Assembly (NCBI GenBank): GCA_947505995.1 | Contig: CANNNB010000083.1 | Coordinates: 1 to 9,269, forward strand | Length of the DNA: 9,269 nt | Direction: 5' to 3' | From: Comamonadaceae bacterium | Lineage (GTDB): Bacteria; Pseudomonadota; Gammaproteobacteria; Burkholderiales; Burkholderiaceae | In this document: positions 1-7,909 of the stretch, piece by piece | How the letters are laid out: each line of letters opens with the position of its first letter | Position numbering within the stretch: position 1 is the stretch's first letter | The notes under the pieces: generated by a model | Told to the model about the DNA's origin: nothing | The model's database searches: none | What the model saw: only the letters and a program-made list of their open reading frames with translations | Position numbers and translations under genes: made by a program

Positions 1-296
1 CAGACTAAGGCCGCAATTGGGATGGTCATCCAATAGGGGATGTCCATTTTGTCCATCAGGATGGCACTGGTGTAGGCCCCGATGGCCAAGAAGGCGCCAT
101 GTCCCAAGGAAATTTGACCACTGTAACCAATGAGAATATTCATTCCCACCAATGCAATGGCATAGCTCAACACCATGGAGGCTTGAAACACATGGTAATT
201 GGAAATGAAAAAAGGCAAGACGCAGGCTGCGATCAGGCCCACCACGATTCGAATCCATGGGATCGAATTTTCGGCAGATGGTAGATTGGAAGACAT
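1..296 (-). CDS. livM: LivM-type ABC transporter permease, N-terminal part (gene runs off left edge)
   Basis: This is the second membrane permease of a branched-chain-amino-acid-family (HAAT) ABC importer; it pairs with LivH to form the channel in the inner membrane. Only the first 98 codons are in the window. Translating back from ATG at 296-294 gives a short polar head, a hydrophobic helix around residues 17-32 (IVVGLIAACVLPFFI), and then the very characteristic LivM block ALVGMNILIGYSGQISLGHG at about 48-67, followed by AFLAIGAYTSAIL. The start lies 5 bases after the livH stop codon, with AGGG about 10 bases upstream as a slightly distant ribosome binding site. It is the last visible gene of the livGFHM run. 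LivM proteins are usually 300-400 residues, so most of the gene is outside. The family assignment is firm. The transported substrate is not known, since HAAT systems also carry amides, urea and aromatic or other organic acids. Confidence 0.94.
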   Translation of the reverse strand, partial: MSSNLPSAENSIPWIRIVVGLIAACVLPFFISNYHVFQASMVLSYAIALVGMNILIGYSGQISLGHGAFLAIGAYTSAILMDKMDIPYWMTIPIAALV

Positions 297-301
297 CTAA
301 T

Positions 302-1174
302 TCAGACCCTTGAAACAATCACTTTACCGAACAGGCCGGCAGGTTTGATGGTGAGCACAACAATGATCAAAACCAAAGCGACCGACAGCTTGAGCTCTGT
401 GCCGATGACGTAGGCACCTAGAATATTTTCAAGAATGCCAACGATGAAGCCGCCCAACACCGCGCCCCCTGGGCTGTCAATTCCCCCCACCAATGCCGCA
501 GCAAAGGCATAAAGCAAGATGCCCGACATCATGTTGGGTTCAAGAAACACCACTGGCGCAATCATCATGCCCGCAACAGAACCAATGGCGGCAGCAAGTC
601 CCCAACCCAAGGCCAACATCCAACCCACGCGGATGCCCACCAAGCGGCTAGAGTCTGGGTTTTGCGCGGCTGCACGCATGGCCAGACCCAGAGGGGTGAA
701 CTTGAAAAAACTGTAGAGTAAAAACAGCAGCACCATGGTGACGCCAATGGAGCCCAGTTCGTGCGATGAAATGAAATACAAACCAAACGGCGGCTCTTTG
801 GGAAAAGGCGATGGAAAAGCTTTGATGGTGTAAGTGAAGACCCAACCCGCAATGCTATTCAGGATAACAAGCAGGCCAATGAAAACCACAACGATATTGA
901 GCACTGGCGCATTTTCAACGGGGCGAATAATGATGCGCTGAATAAGGACACCCAAGCTAAATGACAACAAGATAGTGCAGGTGAAAGCCAGCCAGTAGGA
1001 AACGCCAGCGTTGATCAGGGTCCAAGCCATGTAAGTGGCAAACATGGCAATTTCACCTTGCGCAAAATTGATATGGTGCGTCGATTGGTAAATCATCACG
1101 AGCGCCAAAGCAAGGCTGGCGTAAACCCCGCCTGTGGCAATGCCGGCAACAACTTGGTGAATGAAAGTTTCCAT
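302..1174 (-). CDS. livH: LivH-type ABC transporter permease
   Basis: Inner-membrane permease of the HAAT family, 290 residues, the usual LivH length. The N-terminus METFIHQVVAGIATGGVYAS and the following LALALVMIYQSTHHINFAQGE (residues 21-41) are the LivH hallmark. Repeated hydrophobic segments follow, at about 59-78, 93-113, 141-158, 185-208, 216-248 and 263-277. The cytoplasmic loop that contacts the ATPases is visible as GLAMRAAAQNPDSSRLVGI (163-181), and the C-terminus GGIDSPGGAVLGG (230-242) through KPAGLFG is typical. An in-frame upstream extension to 1321 would add 49 non-homologous residues lying inside livF, so ATG at 1174-1172 is chosen; GAGA about 8 bases upstream overlaps the livF stop. 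The gene lies 10 bases after livF and 5 bases before livM, so cotranscription with LivG, LivF and LivM is very likely. It should form a heterodimer with LivM. Confidence 0.95.
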   Translation of the reverse strand: METFIHQVVAGIATGGVYASLALALVMIYQSTHHINFAQGEIAMFATYMAWTLINAGVSYWLAFTCTILLSFSLGVLIQRIIIRPVENAPVLNIVVVFIGLLVILNSIAGWVFTYTIKAFPSPFPKEPPFGLYFISSHELGSIGVTMVLLFLLYSFFKFTPLGLAMRAAAQNPDSSRLVGIRVGWMLALGWGLAAAIGSVAGMMIAPVVFLEPNMMSGILLYAFAAALVGGIDSPGGAVLGGFIVGILENILGAYVIGTELKLSVALVLIIVVLTIKPAGLFGKVIVSRV

Positions 1175-1184
1175 GTTGGTGTTC

Positions 1185-1901
1185 TCAGTGGCCGAGGTAA
1201 GAGCGACGAACAGCTTCGTCTTGTTTAAGGTCTTTCGAAAGACCCGACAAAACCAGTTTGCCAGTTTCCAAAAGATAGGCGTAATTTGCCAGATCGAGTG
1301 CCATGGCAGCATTTTGTTCAACCAACAAGATGGTCACTTTGTCGGTCTGATTGATGGTGTGCATGATGTCAAAAATCTCTCGCACTATGAGCGGCGCCAA
1401 GCCAAAAGAAGGCTCGTCGAGAAGGAGCAATCGGGGGCGCAGCATGAGAGCCCTTGCAATGGCCAGCATTTGTTGCTCGCCGCCAGACAGCGTACCCGCT
1501 TGCTGATGACGCCGCTCTTTCAAACGCGGAAAGTAGCTGTACATCTTTTCCTGGTCCAGCGCTTTTTCGAGTTTGTCCTTGCGTGTGTAGGCACCAAGTT
1601 GCAAATTTTCTTCTGTGGAAAGGCTGCCGAAGGTGCCACGGCCATCGGGCACATGAGCTACGCCCAATCGAACAATGTCCTCGGTGGACTTAGCATCAAT
1701 GGCCTTACCATCGAACAAGATTTGGCCGCGAACTTTGATCATTTTGCTCAAGGCACGCAGTGTGGTGGTTTTCCCAGCACCGTTGGCGCCCAGCAACGTC
1801 GTGATACTGCCCTCTTCGATTTTCATCGAAAGACCATGCAGCACTTCGGTTGGGCCGTAACCGGCAAAAAGGTCTTTGACTTCCAGAAGCATGCGGCTCA
1901 T
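1185..1901 (-). CDS. livF: LivF-type ABC transporter ATP-binding protein
   Basis: Cytoplasmic ATPase that powers the Liv importer together with LivG, 238 residues, normal for LivF. Visible motifs: Walker A GANGAGKT (38-45), the LivF-typical VPDGRGTF in the Q-loop region (84-91), ABC signature LSGGEQQ (138-144), Walker B LLLLDEP with the catalytic Glu (158-164), and VEQNA (194-198). In the last motif Gln replaces the usual switch His; LivF proteins normally have this, so it is not a defect. The start ATG at 1901-1899 overlaps the livG stop as ATGA, which supports this start over the internal Met4 and suggests translational coupling to livG. The stop is 10 bases before livH. Separation of LivF from LivG rests on the VPDGR and VEQN features and on the shorter length. 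Confidence 0.96.
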   Translation of the reverse strand: MSRMLLEVKDLFAGYGPTEVLHGLSMKIEEGSITTLLGANGAGKTTTLRALSKMIKVRGQILFDGKAIDAKSTEDIVRLGVAHVPDGRGTFGSLSTEENLQLGAYTRKDKLEKALDQEKMYSYFPRLKERRHQQAGTLSGGEQQMLAIARALMLRPRLLLLDEPSFGLAPLIVREIFDIMHTINQTDKVTILLVEQNAAMALDLANYAYLLETGKLVLSGLSKDLKQDEAVRRSYLGH

Positions 1902-2710
1902 TTTGAAGACCCCAAGTAAGCTTGAATGACATCGGGGTGTTGCCGCACTTGCGACGGGGTGTCGTCGGCAATTTTTTTGCCAAAGTTAAGGGCCACCACT
2001 TTGTCTGAAACACTCATCACCAGACTCATGTGGTGTTCTACCAATAGCACTGTGATTTTGAATTCATCACGGATTCGCTTGATAAGATCGCCCAAAGCGT
2101 TGACTTCTTCATGGTTCAGACCTGCGGCGGGTTCGTCCAGCAACAAGAGTTTGGGCTGGCTGGCTAAAGCACGGGCTAGTTCCACGCGCTTTTGCGTGCC
2201 AAATGGCAAGTCGGAAACTTTGCGCATTGCCACAGATTGCAAATTCAAAAATTCGACCAACTGCATTGCGTTGAGGTGAATTTTGGCTTCTTCTTGACTC
2301 ACGCCTGGCAGTCTTAGCGCATGAGCTAGGAATCCCTTTTCTGCACGGCAGTGTGATCCGACTTTGATGTTGTCTAGCACCGACATGGTTTTGTAAAGTG
2401 CTAAGTTCTGAAAGGTACGGCCAATCCCAATTTCTGCAGTCTTATGGCGTGTCATGCCATCGAGGCTTTGACCCTCAAAATGTATTTGCCCCTCGCTGTA
2501 CTCGTACAAGCGAGAAAGGCAATTGAACAATGTGGTTTTGCCAGCTCCGTTGGGGCCAATAAGACCCGCAATCTGTCCTTGCTGAACTTCGAAGGAGACA
2601 CCGTCTAAAGCGACAATGCCGCGGAATTTGACTGTAACTTGCGAAACAGACAGCAGCACTGGGGCATTGGCTGTTTGGCGCGTATTGTCAAAAGTATCCT
2701 GTACGGTCAT
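1898..2710 (-). CDS. livG: LivG-type ABC transporter ATP-binding protein
   Basis: First gene of the transporter block and partner ATPase of LivF; 270 residues from the chosen start. Motifs in order: Walker A GPNGAGKT (52-59), LivG-type Q-loop GIGRTFQNLALY with Q101, signature LPFGTQKRVELARAL (168-182, the LivG variant of LSGGQ), Walker B LLLLDEPAAGLN (188-199) with E193, and switch His226 in LLVEHHM. The C-terminal ALNFGKKIADDTP is also LivG-like. The N-terminus carries about 18 extra residues before the conserved LLSVSQVTVKF. An ATG in frame at 2734 exists, but it has no Shine-Dalgarno sequence and would fall at or ahead of the predicted transcription start. ATG at 2710-2708 is preceded by AAGGGA four bases away and is preferred. 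The gene lies 94 bases downstream of the acyl-CoA ligase and has its own candidate promoter, so transporter expression may be independent of the upstream catabolic genes. Confidence 0.95.
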   Translation of the reverse strand: MTVQDTFDNTRQTANAPVLLSVSQVTVKFRGIVALDGVSFEVQQGQIAGLIGPNGAGKTTLFNCLSRLYEYSEGQIHFEGQSLDGMTRHKTAEIGIGRTFQNLALYKTMSVLDNIKVGSHCRAEKGFLAHALRLPGVSQEEAKIHLNAMQLVEFLNLQSVAMRKVSDLPFGTQKRVELARALASQPKLLLLDEPAAGLNHEEVNALGDLIKRIRDEFKITVLLVEHHMSLVMSVSDKVVALNFGKKIADDTPSQVRQHPDVIQAYLGSSK

Positions 2711-2714
2711 TGAT

Positions 2715-2720
2715 TCCCTT
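2715..2720 (-). promoter_or_regulatory. Ribosome binding site that fixes the livG start
   Basis: On the minus strand the hexamer AAGGGA ends four bases before the ATG at 2710-2708. The alternative ATG 24 bases further upstream has no comparable purine-rich motif. This decides the livG start. Confidence 0.75.
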
Positions 2721-2736
2721 AGCAATATGAGCATTG

Positions 2737-2765
2737 AATATAAATACTGAATGTGATCGTGTCAG
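2737..2765 (-). promoter_or_regulatory. Strong sigma70-like promoter for livGFHM
   Basis: On the minus strand CTGACA (2765-2760, five of six matches to TTGACA) is followed by an exactly 17-base spacer and then TATATT (2742-2737, five of six matches to TATAAT). Transcription would start near 2730, giving a leader of about 20 bases that holds the AAGGGA ribosome binding site before the livG ATG at 2710. The region is AT-rich and lies in the only sizeable gap between the ligase and the transporter genes. It implies that the transporter can be made independently of the ligase and beta-oxidation genes. Seen directly: sequence match and spacing. Promoter activity is inferred. Confidence 0.7.
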
Positions 2766-2783
2766 AAAGAATGGACGAAGCCA

Positions 2784-2798
2784 TCGGGAGTTTCCCGA
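2784..2798 (-). terminator. Small GC-rich hairpin after the ligase stop codon
   Basis: Six-base perfect arms TCGGGA and TCCCGA enclose a 3-base loop, starting 6 bases after the TAA of the acyl-CoA ligase. No continuous T-tract follows; only a loose ATTCTTTCT appears about 13 bases later. It may attenuate or process the transcript between the catabolic and transport genes, or stabilise the upstream mRNA end. It is too short and lacks the T-run of a confident intrinsic terminator. Confidence 0.35.
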
Positions 2799-2804
2799 AT
2801 CGCG

Positions 2805-4445
2805 TTACTTAGGAAACATTTCGCGCAACTTGAGTTTGTAGAACTTCCCGGTTGAAGTGCGGGGTACGCTAGCGATCCATTCGTAGCGTTCGGGCACTTG
2901 CCATTTGGCAAAACCCATCTTCAACAAATGAACCGCCAGTTCATCAGCTTGCGGTGTGTGGCCCGGCTTGGCCACCACGCAGGCCAAAGGGCGTTCGCTC
3001 CATTTTTCGTCGGGTATGGCAATGACGGCAGCCTCGGCGATGCCAGGATGAGCCATCAGCGCGTTTTCCAGATCGACCGAGCTGATCCACTCTCCGCCTG
3101 ATTTAATCAAATCCTTGGTGCGGTCGGTGATTCGAACAAAGCCCATTGAATCTACGCTGGCCACATCGCCAGTTCGCAACCAACCATCGCTGGTGAATTT
3201 ATCTTCGCTTACAGGCACTTGATGGTAGCTACCCGTAATGAAGGGACCACGCACTTGAAGTTCGCCCACTTGCTGGCCATCCCAGGCTGCATCTTCACCG
3301 TTGTCGTTGCGGATGCGCAAATCAACCAAGGGCACGGGGATGCCAGCCATCGCGGCACGGCGGTAGCGCTCATCGAGAGGTGCATCGCGCAATTCGGCCT
3401 TGGGATAAGAGATGGTACAGACCGGTGAAGTTTCTGTCATGCCCCAACCTTGCAAAATCCAGATGCCGTGTTTGTCAAAGGCGCGTATCAAGGCCTCGGG
3501 TACTGCCGCACCACCCACCAAACTGCGCATGCCGACCGGCAATTTCCAGCGCCCAGGTTGTTGAGTTAAAGCCGCTTCATAAGTCTGAATCAAACCCATC
3601 CAAATGGTGGGTACCCCCAATGACAAAGTAGGCGGCTCCAATTGCATCAGGTCCAATAAATCGTCTGGATGAAGGTGTGGTCCAGGAAACACCAGTTTGA
3701 CGCCCATCATGACAGCGCCATAAGGTATACCCCAACTGTTGGCATGAAACATGGGAGTCACTGGAAGAACCACATCGGTGCCGCGCAAAGACCAGAAGTC
3801 GCCCAGAGAGGCCACCAATGTGTGCAACACCGTGGATCGGTGGGAGTAAACAACCCCTTTGGGTCGTCCTGTGGTGCCAGAGGTGTAGCACATGGAAACT
3901 GGATCGTCTTCGGAATGTGCAGCATATTCAAAATGGCGGCCATCTGTGACGGACAAGCACGCTTCGTAATTCACAAACTCTGCAGGCACATCTGCCCCTG
4001 AAAAGGGAAACACGATTACTTTCTCGAACTTGTACTTGTGTTCAAACTGACGGTACAGCGGCAGCAAGATGTCGTCGATGATCAAAAAACGGTCTTGTGC
4101 ATCATTTGCAATCCACGCAATTTCGTCTGGCGACAAGCGTAAATTCAGCGTGTGCATCACGCCCCCCGCTGCAGGAATACCGAAGTAGCATTCCAAGTGG
4201 GCATGGTGGTTCCAACACAAGGTGGCCACTCGATCGCCTTTTTTCAGCCCCAAATCTTGCAAGCCTTTTGCCAAGCTTCGAGTACGGTCATAAAATTGAC
4301 CGTACGTATGTTTAACAAGAGATTTATCTGGCAGCCTTGAGACAATTTCGTTTTCAGGAAACAAAGTGCCTGCTCGCTCCAGAAAGTGATTTAAGGACAA
4401 GTCCACCTTCATCATGGTGCTGGTCACATCTGCGTTAGATTTCAT
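2805..4445 (-). CDS. AMP-forming acyl-CoA ligase (AlkK/DmdB-like, medium/long-chain acyl-CoA synthetase)
   Basis: Adenylate-forming enzyme that activates a carboxylic acid to its CoA thioester with ATP through an acyl-AMP; cytoplasmic; 546 residues, normal for the family. Motifs in order: ATP-binding loop [11 protein letters not shown] (187-197), [12 protein letters not shown] (231-242) as in AlkK/DmdB-type ligases, adenine-site motif GWGMTETSP (333-341), GWLRTGD with ribose-binding Asp427, the hinge [16 protein letters not shown] (441-456), and the catalytic lysine K534 in RTSTGKFYK. All key residues are present, so it should be active. ATG at 4445-4443 is chosen because TTGGAG lies 7 bases upstream; an in-frame TTG at 4478 has no such site. 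The gene sits 84 bases after the hydratase/dehydrogenase gene and 94 bases before livG, linking substrate uptake to beta-oxidation. Chain length and substrate cannot be told from sequence; medium- or long-chain fatty acids, methylthiopropionate, dicarboxylates or aryl-alkanoates are all possible. Confidence 0.93.
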   Translation of the reverse strand: MKSNADVTSTMMKVDLSLNHFLERAGTLFPENEIVSRLPDKSLVKHTYGQFYDRTRSLAKGLQDLGLKKGDRVATLCWNHHAHLECYFGIPAAGGVMHTLNLRLSPDEIAWIANDAQDRFLIIDDILLPLYRQFEHKYKFEKVIVFPFSGADVPAEFVNYEACLSVTDGRHFEYAAHSEDDPVSMCYTSGTTGRPKGVVYSHRSTVLHTLVASLGDFWSLRGTDVVLPVTPMFHANSWGIPYGAVMMGVKLVFPGPHLHPDDLLDLMQLEPPTLSLGVPTIWMGLIQTYEAALTQQPGRWKLPVGMRSLVGGAAVPEALIRAFDKHGIWILQGWGMTETSPVCTISYPKAELRDAPLDERYRRAAMAGIPVPLVDLRIRNDNGEDAAWDGQQVGELQVRGPFITGSYHQVPVSEDKFTSDGWLRTGDVASVDSMGFVRITDRTKDLIKSGGEWISSVDLENALMAHPGIAEAAVIAIPDEKWSERPLACVVAKPGHTPQADELAVHLLKMGFAKWQVPERYEWIASVPRTSTGKFYKLKLREMFPK

Positions 4446-4452
4446 CGAGACA

Positions 4453-4456
4453 CTCC
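4453..4456 (-). promoter_or_regulatory. Ribosome binding site that fixes the ligase start
   Basis: GGAG on the minus strand (within TTGGAG), spaced 7 bases from ATG at 4445-4443. This favours the 546-residue protein over an upstream TTG start and over the internal ATG pair that would give residues 11 and 12. Confidence 0.75.
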
Positions 4457-4529
4457 AAGAATTTAGGAATCTGCTCAATCATGGTTCAGATAGAGCTTCA
4501 AGAAAACTTAAATTTCAAGCAATCGCCAT

Positions 4530-6689
4530 TTAATAGACAGGTTTGTATTTTTCAAGAGTGTCCAAGACAGCTTTAGAAAGATTGAAGCCAGGCCCAAATT
4601 GAACAGCGAGTTCTTGACTTCGATTAGCAAAATTTGGAACTCCCATGCTGTAAATGAATTGCAAAGCACCACCCGTCCAAGCGGGGTATCCAATGCCAAA
4701 AATAGAGCCAATGTTGCCTTCGTGCACAGAAGTCAAAACACCTTCCTCCAAACACCTTGCAGTTTCAATCGCTTGTCTAAATAGAATGCGATCTTTGATG
4801 TCCTGTACATCAAACGTGACATGGGGGTTTTCAAATATTTTTTTCAATTCAGACCAAAGCATCTTTTTTTGACCTGGCGGGTAATCGTAGAATCCGCCGC
4901 CTGCTGCTCGCCCGCCTCGCTTGAACTCATTGACCATTCGTTCAACCAACAACTCTCCAGGGGACGCTTCGTAATTGCACCCCTCATTTTTAAAATCTAC
5001 GCGAGTTTGTTCTAAAACATGAAGCGACAAAGTCAGTGCAGTTTCGTCAATCACAGCCAATGGTCCTACAGGCATACCCACTTGCATAGCCAGATTTTCA
5101 ATGACTGGGGCTGGTATGCCCTCGCCTAACATGGCGGCACCTTCCATTACAAAGGTAGCAAAGGTGCGGCTGGTATAAAAACCTCGTGAGTCGTTTACCA
5201 CAATGGGCAGCTTACCCAAGGCCTGAACATAATCATAAGCACGCGCAATGGTTTCATCATCGGTTTTTTCACCCCGAATAATTTCAACCAGTTTCATTTT
5301 TTCTACTGGACTGAAAAAATGAATGCCAACAAATTTTTCTGGCTTATTGCTGGCCGTTGCTAGTCCGCTTATGGGCAATGTAGATGTGTTACTGGCAAAA
5401 AAACCACCTTCGGCCAGCATGGCTTGCGATTCTTGAGTGACCGTGGCTTTGACATCACGCTGCTCAAAAACAGCTTCAATGATGAGGTCGCACCCTTTCA
5501 AATCTTCCTGCTTGTCAGTGGCTTGAATTAAGTTCAACAAAGTTGCTTGTTGTTCAGCAGTGATGCTGCCTTTTTCCAGCAACTTTTGAGAAACTAGCAA
5601 ACTATAAGCCTTGCCCTTTTGAGCTTTTTCAATCGTTACATCTTTAAGCACGGACGCAATACCGCGACTGGCTTGGCTGTATGCAATGCCAGATCCCATT
5701 AAGCCCGCCCCTAAAATGCCAACCTTTTGCGGTCGATAGCGGGAAACCCCAGCAGGCCGACTTAGGCCGCTCTTGATGCTGTTCATATTGAAAAAGACGG
5801 TATTGATCATGTTGCGAGCCGTACCACTGGTCATTAGGCTTGCAAGGTAGCGGCTCTCAATGCGCATGGCTGTGTCGAAGTCGACGAGGGCACCTTCCAC
5901 CATAGCGGCCAAAGCAGCCTCTGGCGCAGGATACAAGCCGCGTGTTTTTTGTTTCAACGCAGCAGGCGCCAAACTCAAAATGCCTGCTAATTTGGGGTTG
6001 TGAGGCGTGCCGCCTGGCATCTGATAGTCCTTGCGGTCCCAAATGTGTTGACAGGCCTCAGGCTTGTGATTAGATGACGCAATAAAGGCCAAAGCACTTT
6101 TTCGAAGTTCTATGTCAGAGCTGACCAACTCATGCACCAAACCAAGTTTCAATGCTTGCTCAGGTCCAAATAATTGACTTTCCAAAATATAAGGCTGGGC
6201 CGCGAGGAGTCCTAATGCGCGCGTCATTTTGGTAATGCCGCCACCGCCCGGAATCAAGCCCAAGGTGACCTCAGGCAGACCAAACTGCATTTTAGGATTG
6301 CGGGTTGCAATTCTGTAATGACCTACCAGCGCAAGCTCCCAGCCACCGCCAAGTGCGCTGCCATTCAAACAACTGACGACAGGAATACCCAGCGTCTCTA
6401 TCGTTCTAAAATTCTTTTTAATGCGTTCAATTTCAACAAATACTCTGGGGCCATCAGCAGCGCTTGAACGCATGACACCTTTAAGATCGGCTCCTGCGAA
6501 AAAAGTCGATTTGCTGGAGGCCAAAATTACACCTTGAAGCTTTGGTCGATCTTTGACAAGCTCTTGCGCAACTTGAGCTAAGTCGTCTTGCCACTGCAAG
6601 CACATGGTATTGACGGGCGATCCTTGCTCATCGAAGTTGATGGTGGCAATGCCTTGATCTATGTCGTAACGCAATGTTTTCAAAATCAT
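4530..6689 (-). CDS. FadJ/FadB-like bifunctional enoyl-CoA hydratase / 3-hydroxyacyl-CoA dehydrogenase
   Basis: Fused beta-oxidation enzyme, 719 residues (E. coli FadJ and FadB are of similar size). It hydrates trans-2-enoyl-CoA and then oxidises L-3-hydroxyacyl-CoA with NAD. The N-terminal crotonase domain (about 1-190) shows the oxyanion segment FFAGADL (63-69) and both catalytic glutamates, E118 in GGGWELAL and E140 in FGLPEVTLGLIPGGGG. The NAD-binding Rossmann fold starts at VGILGAGLMGSGIA (323-336). The dehydrogenase catalytic pair is H457 in VGIHFFSPVEKMKLVEI and E469, with N499 in VVNDSRGFYTSR. C-terminal dehydrogenase domains run to about 719, with GIGYPAWTGGA near 666-675. The 12-residue spacing of H457 to E469 equals that of E. 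coli FadB. ATG at 6689-6687 has AGG 7 bases upstream and lies 14 bases after the thiolase stop, so the two are cotranscribed; they probably act as a functional pair, as FadJ-FadI or FadB-FadA do. A specific gene name is not assigned because substrate range is unknown. Confidence 0.95.
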   Translation of the reverse strand: MILKTLRYDIDQGIATINFDEQGSPVNTMCLQWQDDLAQVAQELVKDRPKLQGVILASSKSTFFAGADLKGVMRSSAADGPRVFVEIERIKKNFRTIETLGIPVVSCLNGSALGGGWELALVGHYRIATRNPKMQFGLPEVTLGLIPGGGGITKMTRALGLLAAQPYILESQLFGPEQALKLGLVHELVSSDIELRKSALAFIASSNHKPEACQHIWDRKDYQMPGGTPHNPKLAGILSLAPAALKQKTRGLYPAPEAALAAMVEGALVDFDTAMRIESRYLASLMTSGTARNMINTVFFNMNSIKSGLSRPAGVSRYRPQKVGILGAGLMGSGIAYSQASRGIASVLKDVTIEKAQKGKAYSLLVSQKLLEKGSITAEQQATLLNLIQATDKQEDLKGCDLIIEAVFEQRDVKATVTQESQAMLAEGGFFASNTSTLPISGLATASNKPEKFVGIHFFSPVEKMKLVEIIRGEKTDDETIARAYDYVQALGKLPIVVNDSRGFYTSRTFATFVMEGAAMLGEGIPAPVIENLAMQVGMPVGPLAVIDETALTLSLHVLEQTRVDFKNEGCNYEASPGELLVERMVNEFKRGGRAAGGGFYDYPPGQKKMLWSELKKIFENPHVTFDVQDIKDRILFRQAIETARCLEEGVLTSVHEGNIGSIFGIGYPAWTGGALQFIYSMGVPNFANRSQELAVQFGPGFNLSKAVLDTLEKYKPVY

Positions 6690-6703
6690 ATGACAACCTG
6701 TTC

Positions 6704-7909
6704 TTAAACGCGTTCAACGATGGTGGCTATACCCATACCACCACCCACGCAGAGCGTCGCCAAACCATAGCGAAGTTGCCGACGGTGCAATTCATCAATC
6801 AAAGTTCCAAGAATCATGGCACCTGTAGCACCAAGCGGATGCCCCATGGCAATGGCGCCGCCATTGACATTGACACGATCGTGCGACACGCCCATTTCTT
6901 GCATGAACTTGAGCGGCACTGCTGCAAATGCTTCGTTCACCTCAAACAAATCGATCTGATCAATTCTGAGACCCGCCTTAGCCAATGCTTTTCTAGTTGC
7001 GGGCATCGGGCCTGTCAGCATGATGGTTGGATCGGCACCCGACAATGCTGCAGCAACAATTCTGGCCCTCGGTTTCAAGCCATGATTTTTTCCAGCAATC
7101 TCGCTGCCAATGAGTACTGCGGCAGCACCATCCACAATGCCAGAAGAATTACCTGCGTGATGCACATGGAAAATACGCTCGACTTGGGGATAACGTTGCA
7201 AAGCGACTGAATCAAATCCCATCGCACCCAACTGTTCAAAGGATGCTTTGAGTGCACCCAAAGTTTCAGTTGTAGTTTGCGGCTTGATGAATTCATCTTG
7301 GCCCAAAATGACTTGCCCTAATTTGTCTAAAACTGGCACCACTGCCCCATCAAAGTAGCCATTGGCCCTGGCATGAGTAGCTCGCTTTTGCGATTCCACC
7401 GCAAAGGTATCCAAGTCGTGTCGACTAAATCCACAAAGGGTTGCAATTAAGTCTGCGCCAATGCCTTGGGGTACAAACAAAGTGGCACTGTTTGTTTCTG
7501 GATCTTGTGCCCATGCACCGCCATCTGCACCTATGGGTACACGGCTCATACTTTCTAATCCGCCAGCCACCACCAAATCTTCCCAACCGCTGCGAATCTT
7601 CATAGCAGCCAAGTTGACTGCTTCTAGACCAGAAGCACAAAATCGATTGACTTGAAGGCCTGCGCATTGCCAATCCCAACCTGCTTTGAGCGCGGCCACC
7701 TTGGGCACAACAGAGCCCTGCTCTCCGATGGGTGACACCACGCCCATGACCACGTCGTCAACTGCAGAAGTATCTAGTTGATTGCGCGCTTGAAGTTGGG
7801 CCAAGACACCGGCCAATAAATCGACTGGCTTGACCTCATGAAGACTGCCGTCTTTTTTTCCTTTTCCGCGCGGGGTGCGAATTGCGTCGTATACAAATGC
7901 ATCTGACAT
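6704..7909 (-). CDS. Acetyl-CoA acyltransferase (thiolase)
   Basis: Thiolase catalysing CoA-dependent cleavage of 3-ketoacyl-CoA to acetyl-CoA (or, for some substrates, succinyl-CoA) and a shortened acyl-CoA; 401 residues, a normal size. The full active site is visible: nucleophilic Cys91 in NRFCASG, NEAFA (325-329), His357 in [15 protein letters not shown], and the second Cys387 in [10 protein letters not shown]. The N-terminal [13 protein letters not shown] is typical of the degradative thiolase branch. ATG at 7909-7907 is preceded by AGGAG with a 5-base spacer, a strong ribosome binding site. It is the first gene of the minus-strand run and faces the acyl-CoA dehydrogenase across a 118-base divergent region. 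It is followed after 14 bases by the hydratase/dehydrogenase, suggesting a beta-oxidation complex. Its place beside a ligase and dehydrogenase favours degradation over biosynthetic acetoacetyl-CoA formation. It could be FadA/FadI-like or closer to dicarboxylate-pathway thiolases such as PimB or PcaF; this cannot be settled by eye. Confidence 0.94.
   Translation of the reverse strand: MSDAFVYDAIRTPRGKGKKDGSLHEVKPVDLLAGVLAQLQARNQLDTSAVDDVVMGVVSPIGEQGSVVPKVAALKAGWDWQCAGLQVNRFCASGLEAVNLAAMKIRSGWEDLVVAGGLESMSRVPIGADGGAWAQDPETNSATLFVPQGIGADLIATLCGFSRHDLDTFAVESQKRATHARANGYFDGAVVPVLDKLGQVILGQDEFIKPQTTTETLGALKASFEQLGAMGFDSVALQRYPQVERIFHVHHAGNSSGIVDGAAAVLIGSEIAGKNHGLKPRARIVAAALSGADPTIMLTGPMPATRKALAKAGLRIDQIDLFEVNEAFAAVPLKFMQEMGVSHDRVNVNGGAIAMGHPLGATGAMILGTLIDELHRRQLRYGLATLCVGGGMGIATIVERV

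Noticed and set aside
1175..1321. 49-residue N-terminal extension of LivH
   Set aside because: It lies wholly or mostly inside livF in another frame and does not resemble LivH. METFIHQVVAG at 1174 is the canonical LivH start.
1777..1784. Apparent defect in LivF: Gln in place of the switch His (VEQNA) and no Q-loop Gln
   Set aside because: LivF proteins normally carry these VEQN and VPxGR variants, so this is family-typical and not degeneration.
1161..1919. 252-codon open frame on the plus strand opposite livF
   Set aside because: It is the mirror of livF and part of livH, whose Liv motifs are unmistakable on the minus strand. Its translation shows no recognisable domain and a Cys/Gln/His-rich composition typical of antisense frames.
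4446..4529. Possible separate promoter for the acyl-CoA ligase (TTGAAA followed by TCTATC at 18 bases)
   Set aside because: The -10 match is only three of six, so it is no better than chance in this AT-rich 84-base gap. The gap otherwise shows only the ligase ribosome binding site and a spaced repeat of CTTGAA.
6674..7210. 178-codon open frame on the plus strand opposite the thiolase
   Set aside because: It overlaps the thiolase active-site coding region on the other strand, lacks any family resemblance, and has a Cys/His-rich shadow composition.
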